Source: Theocolax elegans (taxonomy: Eukaryota > Arthropoda > Insecta > Hymenoptera > Cerocephalidae). From it: a DNA stretch of 64,000 nt. Location of the stretch: the NCBI GenBank assembly GCA_026168455.1, contig CM047429.1:38114066-38178065 (forward strand). The letters run 5' to 3'. Position numbers and translations under genes: made by a program. Below, piece by piece: positions 54,141 through 64,000 of the stretch (its first letter is position 1; each line of letters begins with the position of its first letter). The notes beneath the pieces are model-generated. The model saw nothing but the letters and a program-made list of their open reading frames with translations, did not search any database and had not been told where the DNA came from.

Positions 54141-54773
54141 TATCTCAAAAACTATAAACTTTTGAAAAATTTTGGAAAAAACTTATATTTTAGAATTCGT
54201 CAAAGAAAGATCTCAATTTTTTTAGATGTTTTAAAGACGTTTTTCGAAATTTCGATTTTTTGACTTTTTGAAAAATCAAAAATCGTACCGGATCAATCTG
54301 AAAAAATTTGAGAGTATTCTTTGACTAAATCTAAGACATTTTTATTCTTAGGAAATTTTTATGAAAATCTATAGTTTTCGAGAAAAAAATCTGCGAAATT
54401 TGAAACAAAAATTTGCCGTTCGGACGCCATTTTGAATTGGATAATGCTATATATCGAAATGTTTCGCTGCATATTTTTTAAGTACAAGTATCGGGACCAC
54501 TTTTTATCTGCATTAGAAGTTGCCTAGACATTCGGAACATTATTGAAATTAGGTTTGAAAAAAAAATCCTAGTCAAAAAAGTGCATTTTTTTTTATATTT
54601 GTTGAAAAATAATAGGTTAAACGTTATTTTTCGGTATTTTCGATACCACCAATCGAAAGAGCGACCTCAAATACATAAGTATATGTGTCTTGAGTTTAAA
54701 ATCCCTTATGTATTTTAAAATGATACGCGGTCAAAGTCAACGTTAAAATTTTGTGCGTTTGGGACTTAATGGG
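54141..54773 (-). repeat. right inverted repeat of piggyBac
   Basis: Complement of the left arm, ending GGGACTTAATGGG before TTAA. An A-rich, low-complexity stretch (53,960-54,040) separates it from the transposase. Confidence 0.9.
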
Positions 54774-55779
54774 TTAATATCGCGGCTGCTCAGCGGTACG
54801 GTTAAACTTACCGTATTTAAATAAACAAATTTTTCCCGCGATGCGGCGGCGGTTGCCTGTCCGCGCTACCAAATCTGTTAAATGTTAGTTTGAAACCGAG
54901 TTACTGTTACAGATAACAACCAGGTAAAATTCAAATCTGAAATTGACCGCGAAACAGGGATATCGCGTCGAGCACTTGTCAACCAGAAATATACGAGCTT
55001 TTAGGATTACGGAAGGAATCGTACGTGGTTAAATTCAATTAATCGAACACCGGATTGAATTCTAATAATAATATGAATTTATTGAAATAAATAAATAGAG
55101 ATAAATAATAAACAAAATCTGATTGTTGCCGAGGTCTACGCTTTGAATTACAAGTCGGTAAATGGCCGACTTGTAGCGAGAGGGGGGAAAAATATCGCGT
55201 ACTAAAATAATATTCCCAGTCAACGGGACTGGTATAACGCAATAAGATTAATTATTAAGTGCGAATAAAAACACGATCGCGTGAACTGGTACCACTTACT
55301 TTATACGCTGCTGTAGTCGTTGGTAAACAACGACCAGCCGATCGGTCGCTCTCTCTCCCTCTCTCTCTGTCGTTGCGGTGTAGGACGGCTTGTCCGTTCG
55401 TCCGTGCACCGAGGTTGTGTGGCTGCACTCACTGCAAATGCAGGATCGGCCTGCAGTCGGAACGCACACACAAAACTCACGGCAAATCACAGCACGGCGA
55501 AGCGAACAACGGGACGCGAGGGGATCACAACCGTCGCGTAAGAAGGCGGATATATCTCTTTCGCAGCGCGCGTGAATCTCCCCCTCACCTATCTAATGAG
55601 GTGCGTGCGCGAATCTTTCGCGCGCGAAGTCGATCTCGCCAGTGAAGCCACGACGAACCGAGCGGAGCCGAATCTCGCCGGCTCGAGCCGATGCGAACAT
55701 TATGATACTATTCGCTCATGTTGCTCGAATTCGTCAAACGGTAAGGTAAACAGTACCTTACCGTTACACCCCCCTTCCA

Positions 55780-57680
55780 GATTCCACATACCCGTGATGT
55801 GGTTTCTGTATCCCTGACGAATTTGGGATGGGAAGTGGCTACACGGGTACAAAAAAAGAACTGGCCCAAAAATCCGGACACTAACTGCAGTTCCGTCGTG
55901 GTCTGCCTCTACCTCGTTTGGCTTGCCCGCGGTGGCTAGCGGTCGGAAATACCGTCGACCTATCCCGCAGTCTGGCGATGACCCTCGCGTTTTTATGCGG
56001 CCTACCTCTACTTCTTTTAACGGGGGGCACGACATTCGCGTTATCTCGTCCCTCGCGTGGAACGCTGCTCGCTTGCGTCTTCGCTCGCAGGAACTGTGTC
56101 GCGTTCGGGTTCCTCTTCCCTTTTGGGTAGATTGGTCTCGATGCCGTCTTCTTGGCCGCACTCATTGCCATGGTCATCCGATAAGTACTGATTTGAGGTA
56201 CTGGACATAGCATTTCTCCTTATGTCCCTGAGTATCCTGGATCTTAATAGTATTTGGGCCGTAACTGTGGACAATCAAATAAGGACCAACGTATTTTGGA
56301 GCTAACTTAGTCGAGACGCCTTGTGTGTTGGATGAGAGGACTCGGTTCTTCTTCCATACCAAGTCCCCGACTTCAAAAGAAGCCGCTCGTCTCTCGGCAT
56401 TATAGTAACCGGCTTGCCTATCCTGAGCTTTATTAGCTCTAGCTGAAGCTTTCTTGTGAAGCTCAGGTAGTCGTGATAGCCGCTCACTCCATTCAAGCAA
56501 ACGTTGGTATTCCAAACTTTGCTGAGTCAGCTCGTTTTGAACTCGACGAGCAGTGCCGGGTGGCTCAGGCTGCCGGCCGTAATTTAACATGGCCGGGCTC
56601 TATCCTGTCGAACTCTGTACCGCCGTATTTAAAGCAAACACAAGGTCCGGTAACTTCTCGTCCCAAGTGTTGTGCTTCTCGGTAATGTAAGACGCTACCA
56701 TCGTTTTCAGCGTCCGATTAGCACGTTCGACTGGATTGGCCTGAGCGTGGTACGGAGGAATAGTTGTATGAAATATTCCTCGTTCCACGAGATAATCATC
56801 TACGAGCTTGTTCTTGAACTCAGTGCCGTTGTCGGATAAAAATACCTCCGGTGTGCCAAAACGCATGACGACTCGTTCGTGTAACTCTTTCCCGATCGTC
56901 TTAGCGTTAGCTTTCCGGATCGGCACTGCTTCAATCCAGCGCGTGAACAAGTCTTGGAAGATCAAAATATATTCAAATCCGTGTGTGGAGCGGGGAAGTG
57001 GTCCAGTAACATCTCCTGCTACCACTTGCCATGGCTTTTCAACCACTCGCCTACCCATCAAACCCATGGGAGGGCGTTGCTTCACCTTGCATTGCTGGCA
57101 CACCTGACATTTGCGTACATACTCACCAACTTCGGCATAGTAACGTGGCCAATAATATAGCTTTGCCATACGAGCAAATGTCTTTTCTCTACCTAGATGG
57201 CCAGCTGCCAGATCATCATGACATTCTCGGAGGATGGTCTGCCTGTGCTCTTCGGGTACGACCAACTTCCAAGCGTCTTGATCTTCCATGGCGCCATCCA
57301 ATTCAGTATCCACCCGATACGAATACAGGTTTCCACCTTGGATCTTCCAATCAAGAAATTCTCTCGGCCGCTCACTTACGTCTTTGGTCCACGAAAGGTA
57401 CCAGGGGTCCTTAGTAGTCTGGCTCCAAGAGACGGAGGATAAGGTCGGCTCGTTTTCCTCGTACATACGAGAAAGTGCATCAGGAACGTAGTTTAGAGCT
57501 CCTTTCCTGTGCTCAATAGTAAAGTTATGAGACTGGAGTTCTAACGCCCATCTGGCGAGCCGGCTCGTTGGATTGCGTATATTGCATAACCAACGAAGAC
57601 TACTATGGTCAGTGATAACTTTAAGCTGGTAACCTTCGATGTATGGTCTAAACTTCTTAATCGCCCATACTACGGCTGTA
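55780..57680 (-). pseudogene. pol: copy 2 pol 3' part: RNase H end and integrase, broken
   Basis: Read leftward, RNase H residues from VWAIKKFRPYIEGY (about 57,670) lead into the integrase piece 57,466-56,600 with the HHCC finger, AGDVTGPLPRS, LSDNGTEFKN and NPVERANRTLK, so the DDE core is preserved. A TAG replaces a Trp codon after VQSSTG (about 56,598), reading continues to about 56,174, then a frameshift follows YVQYLK. The AT-hook tail (RSRGRPHKN, GRGRPRRNCS) is recognisable down to 55,889 in another frame. The 3' untranslated part and polypurine tract lie at 55,769-55,888. Confidence 0.88.
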
Positions 57681-59994
57681 CCAAGATGCCATACCGAGAA
57701 ACCGTCTCATCTACTTCAAATTCTTGGGAGCCGGATATTCTTTAATCGGCTCCGTTTTAGCTGGGTCAGGTCGTATCCCATCTTGGTTAACTCGCACACC
57801 CAAATATCTCACTTCGGGCTGGCAGAAGACACACTTCTCCCGATTAACAGATAAACCGGCTTCTGCCAAGCGAGTTAACACCTCGATCAACAGTTGCTTA
57901 TGCTCTTCAAACGTCTCAGTGACAATAATGATATCGTCGAGATATGCATAAGTAACCGGTTCGAGTTCTGGTCCAATCACCTGATCGATCATGCGCTGGA
58001 ATGTCGCGCCAGCATTTGCCAATCCATACGGCATACGAGTAAACTGGAACAAACCCATTCCAGGTACCGTAAAAGCCGTTATCGGGCGCGACTCCACCTG
58101 TAGAGATATCTGGTGGTATGCACAGTTCATGTCGATCGTGGAGATGTATCGGGCTTTCTTGAGTTTGCGTAGGATATCCTGCATATATGGCAAAGGATAT
58201 GCATCAGGTTTCGTCAAAGCGTTGACTTTCCTAAAATCGATGCAAAAACGCCTAGCATTCTCACCCTTCTTCGCCATCACCGCAGGGTTGCCCGCTTTTC
58301 GAGGGTTCAATAACGCCAGTCTCGAGCATCTCGCGAACTTGACGTTGCATTTCCTCTCGAATCTTATCAGAGACGGGGTAGTACCTCTGTTTGATCGGCC
58401 TGGCTGATCCGACGTCGATTATATGTTCGACATCGTAAGAACGGCCGATCTTTGGCAAGGTTGTGGACAACACTCGGTCTAGAAGTTCGCGCAATTGTGT
58501 GCGCTCTACTTCTGTTACGTCAGCGACACCTGCCACTTACTTGCCATACTTGCCACTTCCAGCTGTAGGACTTGATCCGTTCCCTTTAGGAATAAACGGT
58601 CGGAATCTGGGTCTAGGACGGCTCGGAATGCTCGGATAAAATTTACTCCGATGTAGCATTCAGCATCCAGGTTCGGCAGGCATTCCCGCTCTGTGACGCT
58701 GTAATTGCGTTCGGCGGGCGAGAGGATTCTACTGGCGAACTCCAGGACTCTCTCTTCTCCGCTGACAATCTGTAGCAACACTGCACCGATACCAGTGTCA
58801 CTAGCGTTAGTCTGGACCACATACTCACCATTCTCATCGGGAGTTTCCAGAACGGGTGCTGTCATCAACAGAGCTTTAAGCTGCTGGAAGGCGCTCTCTT
58901 GTTTTTCCAGCCAAAGATACTTCTGGTCTTTCTTGGTCAGACGCGTTAGCGGCTCAGCTATGGTAGCATAGTCGTGCATGAAGCGTCTGTACCAAGATGC
59001 CATACCGAGAAACCGTCTCATCTACTTCAAATTCTTGGGAGCCGGATATTCTTTAATCGGCTCCGTTTTAGCTGGGTCAGGTCGTATCCCATCTTGGTTA
59101 ACTCGCACACCCAAATATCTCACTTCGGGCTGGCAGAAGACACACTTCTCCCGATTAACAGATAAACCGGCTTCTGCCAAGCGAGTTAACACCTCGATCA
59201 ACAGTTGCTTATGCTCTTCAAACGTCTCAGTGACAATAATGATATCGTCGAGATATGCATAAGCAACCGGTTCGAGTTCTGGTCCAATCACCTGATCGAT
59301 CATGCGCTGGAATGTCGCGCCAGCATTTGCCAATCCATACGGCATACGAGTAAACTGGAACAAACCCATTCCAGGTACCGTAAAAGCCGTTATCGGGCGC
59401 GACTCCACCTGTAGAGATATCTGGTGGTATGCACAGTTCATGTCGATCGTGGAGATGTATCGGGCTTTCTTGAGTTTGCGTAGGATATCCTGCATATATG
59501 GCAAAGGATATGTTTCGTCATCAGGTTTCGTCAAAGCGTTGACTTTCCTAAAATCGATGCAAAAACGCCTAGCATTCTCACCCTTCTTCGCCATCACCGC
59601 AGGGTTGCCCGCTTTTCGAGGGTTCAATAACGCCAGTCTCGAGCATCTCGCGAAGTTGACGTTGCATTTCCTCTCGAATCTTATCAGAGACGGGGTAGTA
59701 CCTCTGTTTGATCGGCCTGGCTGGTCCGACGTCGATTATATGTTCGACATCGTAAGAACGGCCGATCTTTGGCAAGGTTGTGGACAACACTCGGTCTAGA
59801 AGTTCGCGCAATTGTGTGCGCTCTACTTCTGTTACGTCAGCGACACCTGCCACTTACTTGCCATACTTGCCACTTCCAGCTGTAGGACTTGATCCGTTCC
59901 TTTTAGAAATAAACGGTCGGAATCTGGGTCTAGGACGGCTCGGAATGCTCGGATAAAATTTACGCCGATGTAGCATTCAGCATCCAGGTTCGGC
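57679..59994 (-). pseudogene. pol: copy 2 pol middle: PR/RT segment present twice around an RNase H piece
   Basis: The normal order is PR end - RT (segment B, ~1.0 kb) - RT end/RNase H start (C, ~0.3 kb) - rest (D). Here the order is B (59,994-58,988), C (58,987-58,679), B again (58,678-57,679), D. Both B copies share the same defects: a TAG/Met pair where copy 1 has Gln-Leu after PAPKNLK, a stop at QVSLT, and a frameshift at IEPSKSG. They differ by about eight substitutions and a 6-bp insertion near 59,513 (TTCGTC). The first jump fuses ...NYSVTEREC to LPNLDAECYIG, the second joins a truncated GMASW to the RNase H. YLDDIIIV occurs in both. Confidence 0.9.
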
Positions 59995-60578
59995 GTGATC
60001 GCAACACGTATTTCTCGAGTCTTTTTACCGATGGTAAATAGTAGCATCACGTGACCACACAACGGATGAGTACTAACATCAGCGAGCTTGGCATTGCCAG
60101 CTCGCGACTCGAGAAGCGACCTGCCTAGAGCGGTTGCTAACTGCAAACCTCTCGGACCCATTACAGTTGTCGATACACCTGGATCGAACAACGCACGGAT
60201 CCGGAATCCATCTATGACAACCTGACACCACCAGCGCGTCTCGTCCTCAGGACGATAACTCCTTCGGCTAGTGCTCGATGTCACTAACTTTAGGACATCG
60301 CAGGTCTCCGGATCCATCCCGACTTCCTGGGATCTGTCAGGAATCAGTCCTTTCCTTTTCTGCTTAACTGCAGCTGGACTATCTCGGTAATCGGGAGTCA
60401 GACCTTTGTCCTCCTTGGGGACTCCCGTCTTGTGCGTTTTGTGCGCAGTCAGGGCACGTCCTAACGGTGTACCCCAACTTACCACAAGTGTGGCACTTGA
60501 TCGGCTTGGGGAAGTCTTCTTTTCTCTTGATCTTCTTTCTTGAATCCGACGATTCCCCAAGCTTCGAGGATGAACCAC
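59995..60578 (-). pseudogene. pol: copy 2 protease region of pol
   Basis: The frame holds RALFDPGVSTTVMGPRGLQL, the protease active-site region with Val in place of the Ala of copy 1, after a Lys/Ser-rich linker that overlaps gag. Pol is open upstream into the gag overlap, but the slippery site is lost (see separate entry). Confidence 0.85.
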
Positions 60579-62238
60579 TCGATGACCGTCGATCGGGACT
60601 TTTACGTGTCTCCTTCCTCCTTCTAAACTGAGGAGGAGACTTGTGGGTTTTCGTCCTAGGTGGCGTATCTTTATCCACCTTAACCCCAGCTGTCTGGCTA
60701 CTCATTAGCATGGTCCTAAGGGTTTCTTCCAAGACTTTTGTGAGCCGTTCAATCGGATCTTCCCGACTCGACTCACTCACCTCCTTAGCCACGCTTGCTA
60801 CCTTGGGCTTGGCGGTCGGCCGCTTTTTAGACTTTGCCTTGTAAGCAAGCTCCGGCAACATTAAATCTTCCTCTGCCGGAGGCGGTCGATATAACTTTTC
60901 CCGCTCGAGCGTTTCCTCGGCGTCCATCGCCAGCTCCAATAAATCTTCAACCGATTTGGCTTCAGCTCTCTTAAACAATCGCTGAAGCTGAGGTAGCATG
61001 TTACGGTAGAGATGGTCCGATTGCCTACGCTCGCTCAGGATCGGGTTGAGTTTTCGCATGATTGCGATTGAGCAGGTGATGTAATCTCTCACCTGCTCAT
61101 CCTCACCCTGTGTCCGAGCATTGGACTCCTCGATGAGCCTTTGTTGAAACTTTGGCTCATACCGTACCATTTCTTGTCAGATTTCACAAAATCTTGCCAC
61201 GAGTGCCATTTATCTTTTCATTCCGGTACCACGTAGCTGCGGTTCCAGTGAGAAGTTCGGACAAGGACGGCAACACCTCTTCCTCGCTGAGGTTGACGAG
61301 AATCCTACAGTCTTCGACTCTCGCCAGGAAGGCATCGATACTCTGGCTTTTGTCGCCAGAGAATCGGACTCCCCATTTACGAACTACCGCACCAACATCG
61401 CGCGGTGTCCCGGCCGATCTCGACGCTGATTGGCCGGACTCGTAAAAGTCCTTCAGATTAGGGTAGGGAGAGCTTGAACATGGAGACTGTCTCGGTCACC
61501 GTGTGTCAACCCGCCCACAAGCTTCTCCAGCATCTGCATGAGGTGCTTGAGACCCCTCAGGCTCTACCTGCACGTGTTGTGGTCTGATGTCCGTCTTGTT
61601 CAGGGTGTAACACGTACAGGTATCCTGGAACTGAACATGTTGGGTTGGCTCCCGGGTTTTGTTTGTGCTGAAAGCTTGTGCACCGTTTGGCAAGTCCAAC
61701 TTGCCGTTGACGGTGTGCATCTGCGCTTCCAGCTCCTTAACCCGTTCCGTCAAGGTGGATAATTTACTTATTTGCGCAGCTAACATCGAAGCAAAATTCT
61801 TTGGTATCTCGAACTGAGCGCCAGTTTCGGATACCAAAGTTATCCATTCCTCTTTGTCGGTTTCTTGGCCGGAGGTGTCCGACTGCTCATCTTTCTCTCG
61901 CTCGTTCGTATCTTCTACTTCTAGAACGAGAGTCCTCTGTAGCACCTCTACTACATCTGGGTCAGGATCCGGGTCTGGAATCTCCGGATTCTGGCAGCCA
62001 TGGACTTAAACCAACCTGTCCTTCGCCTGTTCCGCCTGACACGATCCTCATTTGAGTCTGTGTCGGCTGCGAACTCTTGAGCCGTATAATTACCCAACAG
62101 CCACTGTTGGAGTCGTTCGGCTTTTTTATACACACAGCCGTCTGTACGCACCTCTAACGACTCCAAGTGCGCCTGGATCTGTTCGCTGGATTGCGTACCA
62201 ATCCACTGATCGACTCGCGTGGTCATCGATTCCGCCAT
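60379..62238 (-). pseudogene. gag: gag of copy 2, broken
   Basis: It starts at ATG 62,238 (MAESMTTRVDQW). The first frame runs to 61,951, where a one-base loss near 61,997 (GCCAG for GCCCAG) shifts it. Further pieces are 61,945-61,496 and 61,170-60,379, with another one-base loss in TTCAACAAAGG (~61,146). The knuckle CHTCGKLGYTVRTC again has Tyr at the His position. The 2-bp loss seen in copy 1 is absent here, so the two copies broke independently. Confidence 0.88.
60420..60450 (-). other. disabled frameshift site of copy 2
   Basis: Where copy 1 has A_AAA_AAC, copy 2 reads GCA CAA AAC, and about 40 bp containing the hairpin, the gag stop and the pseudoknot partner are deleted. Gag now reads on for some 20 codons into pol DNA in the wrong frame. 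Confidence 0.75.
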
Positions 62239-63532
62239 TTTAATCTTAACAAAATTACCGCTACGCTTATTTACACAAAAAAATCTGAGTCGCTTTTCGC
62301 TTTACCTGTGCAAGGTATGCTTTTCTTCAAATTATTAGGTGGCTTTAAATAATAAAATTATTGGGCCACTAAGTTGAAGAATGGATTCTTTTCCCTTTAT
62401 AATTACAAGAAAAAAAAATTAAGCACACCTATTTGAAATTTGCTTTCCTGCCTAATATAAAAAAACTACGTTAAACAAATATTTTTGACTATAAATTTTA
62501 CAAACAAATCGCGTGAAAAAAAAATTAACTTTGTTAAACGCGGGATTAATTAAATTTATTATAAAACAATTAAACATACAATATTAAACGTAAAGAGAAA
62601 TTTTACGAATTGTTAATAAATTAAATTAAAAAAAAGAAAAAAATTTGTTTAAATCCGACTAAATACGAAAAAATCGAATTTACTCCGGCTCTCGGTCATC
62701 AACGCACGCTGAATATATTAAAAATAAATAAATAAATAATTGAATAAATAGATAAATAAATATAAATATGTTCCTAAACAACTAAATGTGTACACCGCTG
62801 TGACATCTTACAATCGCAATGTTACAAAAAAAAAATAATACAATTTTTATTTTAACTCGAGAGCCGGTCCGCGTTGTCAAAAATATAAATTTAACAAGCA
62901 AACTTCAAAAACAAAAAATTTTTACCCTTTCACAGGTGTTACAAATTTATTCAGTCGGAAAATTAAATAACGCCGATTTTTCGACTAACCTACTCGAAAT
63001 TAGGGTCTCGGTATGTAAATTACAGACCTCAAGGCGAATCGATCTATATTTCAATTTTAAAATTCAAAGTTACTATTATTTACGTGTAATTAATTAAAAA
63101 AAAATTATTATTACCGACCTCGGATTTCTTTTAACCAAACTAAACAACAATAAAAGAAAATCCGGTTCAAACTTATAAATTATTGTCTAAATACAATAAT
63201 TTAAAGGTTAGAATTAATCGCAAACCGATTAATCTAACTGCCGGTAATAACAAATATACTAATTAACGTAACTAGTATATAATAAAAAACTACACGTAAA
63301 CTCCACACGTACTTAAAAAAAATTAAATTTAAAATAAATTGATAACAACAAAAATCAATTAAATTAAATTAGATTCACTTCTGTTTATACCAAAATTCTA
63401 GTTTATAAGGGCACCTATGTAAGCGCAGCTCGTATCACAAAAAAAAACGCAATCTGAAAAAATTTACGTTGTGCGCCTCGTAGACGCAATTTGGAAATTA
63501 ACGTTGGGCGTCAAATAACCCAATCTATTAAT
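62239..63532 (-). other. leader of copy 2
   Basis: AT-rich leader matching 5,298-6,588 of copy 1 with many small differences. No ORF. Confidence 0.75.
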
Positions 63533-63547
63533 TTACGTTGGGCGCCA
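63533..63547 (-). other. primer binding site of copy 2 (tRNA-Lys)
   Basis: On the minus strand TGGCGCCCAACGTAA abuts the LTR fragment, the same site as in copy 1. Confidence 0.8.
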
Positions 63548-63683
63548 TGCAACAGTTTGGTTGCCGCACGGATGTTTATTTTAATCTCGCGGCTGCTCAG
63601 CGGTACGGTTAAACTTACCGTATTTAAATAAACGTATTTTTCCCGCGTTGCGGCGGCGGTTACCTGTCCGCTGTACCAAATCT
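63548..63683 (-). repeat. truncated 5' LTR of copy 2
   Basis: Only the U5 end of the LTR remains (TGCAACAG... to ACCAAATCT). Similarity to the LTR ends at about 63,683, where unrelated AT-rich DNA begins. The promoter-bearing U3 is missing. Confidence 0.88.
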
Positions 63684-63925
63684 ACAGTATATAATAATTT
63701 CTTTCTGTATTTTCAAAAAAATGTCCAATGTGTACCCAAAATTTGGTGCATTTTGAAATTTTGATCGGACCTCTTCACCCGGAATACTCCATATATATTA
63801 TAACGGCATAATACGATTTCGACATAAAAACAATTATTGTATGTGAAAAATTAGTTTTTCTTTAAAGCTACATTAGCTAGCATATGCGTCTAGCTAATGT
63901 AGACATGTCGAAGCTTGGTACTCAA
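63684..63925. other. spacer, no feature recognised
   Basis: AT-rich. AGCTACATTAGCTAGCATATGCGTCTAGCTAATGT near 63,867-63,901 contains the inverted pair ACATTAGCTAG/CTAGCTAATGT. Confidence 0.45.
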
Positions 63926-64000
63926 GAGAGCGTAATAGCTCAAGTGTTAAAGGATTCACTTTTCACGTCGATTGACCGAGTTCAAATCCTGGCTCGGGAA
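63926..64000 (+). mobile_element. tRNA-like SINE head, cut by the window end
   Basis: An A-box-like TAGCTCAAGTGTTAAAG (about 63,935) and a B-box-like GAGTTCAAATCCT (63,978-63,990) are spaced as in a tRNA gene. Stems pair poorly, so a SINE or tRNA relic is more likely than a working tRNA. The body lies outside the window. Confidence 0.5.

Larger units (their letters stand above)
51304..54773 (+). mobile_element. piggyBac-family DNA transposon, apparently intact
   Basis: 3,470 bp flanked by TTAA on both sides (51,300-51,303 and 54,774-54,777), the obligatory piggyBac target. The ends are CCCATTAAGTCCC and the exact complement. Nearly perfect inverted repeats of about 634 bp (51,304-51,937 and 54,141-54,773) enclose one uninterrupted transposase. 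It sits inside the LTR of gypsy copy 2, so it is younger than that element. All parts needed for autonomous movement are visible. Confidence 0.93.
51267..55768 (-). repeat. 3' LTR of copy 2, split by piggyBac
   Basis: 51,267-51,303 plus 54,778-55,768 together give about 1,028 bp of LTR. Termini read TGTAACAG...CCGTTACA on the plus strand. The LTR is more diverged from copy 1 than the two copy-1 LTRs are from each other. Confidence 0.9.
51267..63683 (-). mobile_element. Osvaldo-like gypsy element copy 2, reverse, broken and truncated
   Basis: The same family as 4,244-13,169 in opposite orientation. Its 3' LTR (51,267-55,768) is interrupted by piggyBac. The polypurine tract (complement) is at 55,769-55,779, followed leftward-read by IN, RNase H, a duplicated RT segment, PR, gag, leader, primer site and the first 136 bp of the 5' LTR, which ends abruptly at 63,683. 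Many stops, frameshifts and a deletion at the gag/pol junction make it dead. No target duplication can be checked because of the truncation. Confidence 0.92.

Overview
The window looks like a transposon-dense stretch of an animal genome, most likely an insect and plausibly a hymenopteran. The evidence is AT-rich DNA, insect-type Ty3/gypsy retrotransposons primed by tRNA-Lys and tRNA-Gly, a Helitron, piggyBac and Mutator-like DNA transposons, tRNA-derived SINEs, and one exon that reads as animal Prp8. Nothing bacterial is present. All family calls come from reading motifs; no database search was run.

Layout. 1-3.4 kb: a decayed Helitron on the minus strand (Rep/HUH remnants, a 146-bp repeat, a Ulp1-type protease). 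4,244-13,169: a structurally complete Osvaldo-like gypsy element with 1,041-bp LTRs, AGGT target duplication, tRNA-Lys primer site, broken gag and an intact pol with AT-hooks. 13.2-25.8 kb: a SINE with 12-bp target duplications, two short satellites, a broken 3.8-kb coding relic, a foldback element, GC-rich islands of unknown role, a G4-prone tract, a degenerate ~58-bp satellite, and the isolated Prp8 exon (25,143-25,312). About 25.85-50.9 kb: a Mutator-like DNA transposon whose transposase gene is split by a 15.9-kb gypsy-type retrotransposon (LTRs at 33,612 and 47,804, CTAT target duplication). Its left part is tandemly duplicated as a 5.7-kb unit. This retrotransposon has an unusual ~450-residue acidic insert between protease and reverse transcriptase, and a 2.35-kb 73-bp minisatellite with higher-order structure in its 3' region. 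51,267-63,683: a second, broken copy of the Osvaldo-like element in reverse orientation, carrying an internal 1-kb duplication and, inside its 3' LTR at a TTAA, an apparently intact piggyBac element (51,304-54,773). A tRNA-like SINE head ends the window.

How the parts work together. The LTR elements each encode Gag (capsid/nucleocapsid) and Pol (protease, reverse transcriptase, RNase H, integrase). Both show a textbook -1 ribosomal frameshift signal at the gag/pol overlap: A_AAA_AAC plus a hairpin/pseudoknot in the first, and G_GGA_AAC, a 7-nt spacer and a perfect 9-bp stem in the second. The DNA transposons encode their own transposases and move between inverted repeats. Insertion order is readable: the Mutator-like element first, then the long retrotransposon into it, then the 5.7-kb duplication (real or an assembly artefact); separately, gypsy copy 2 first, then piggyBac into its LTR.
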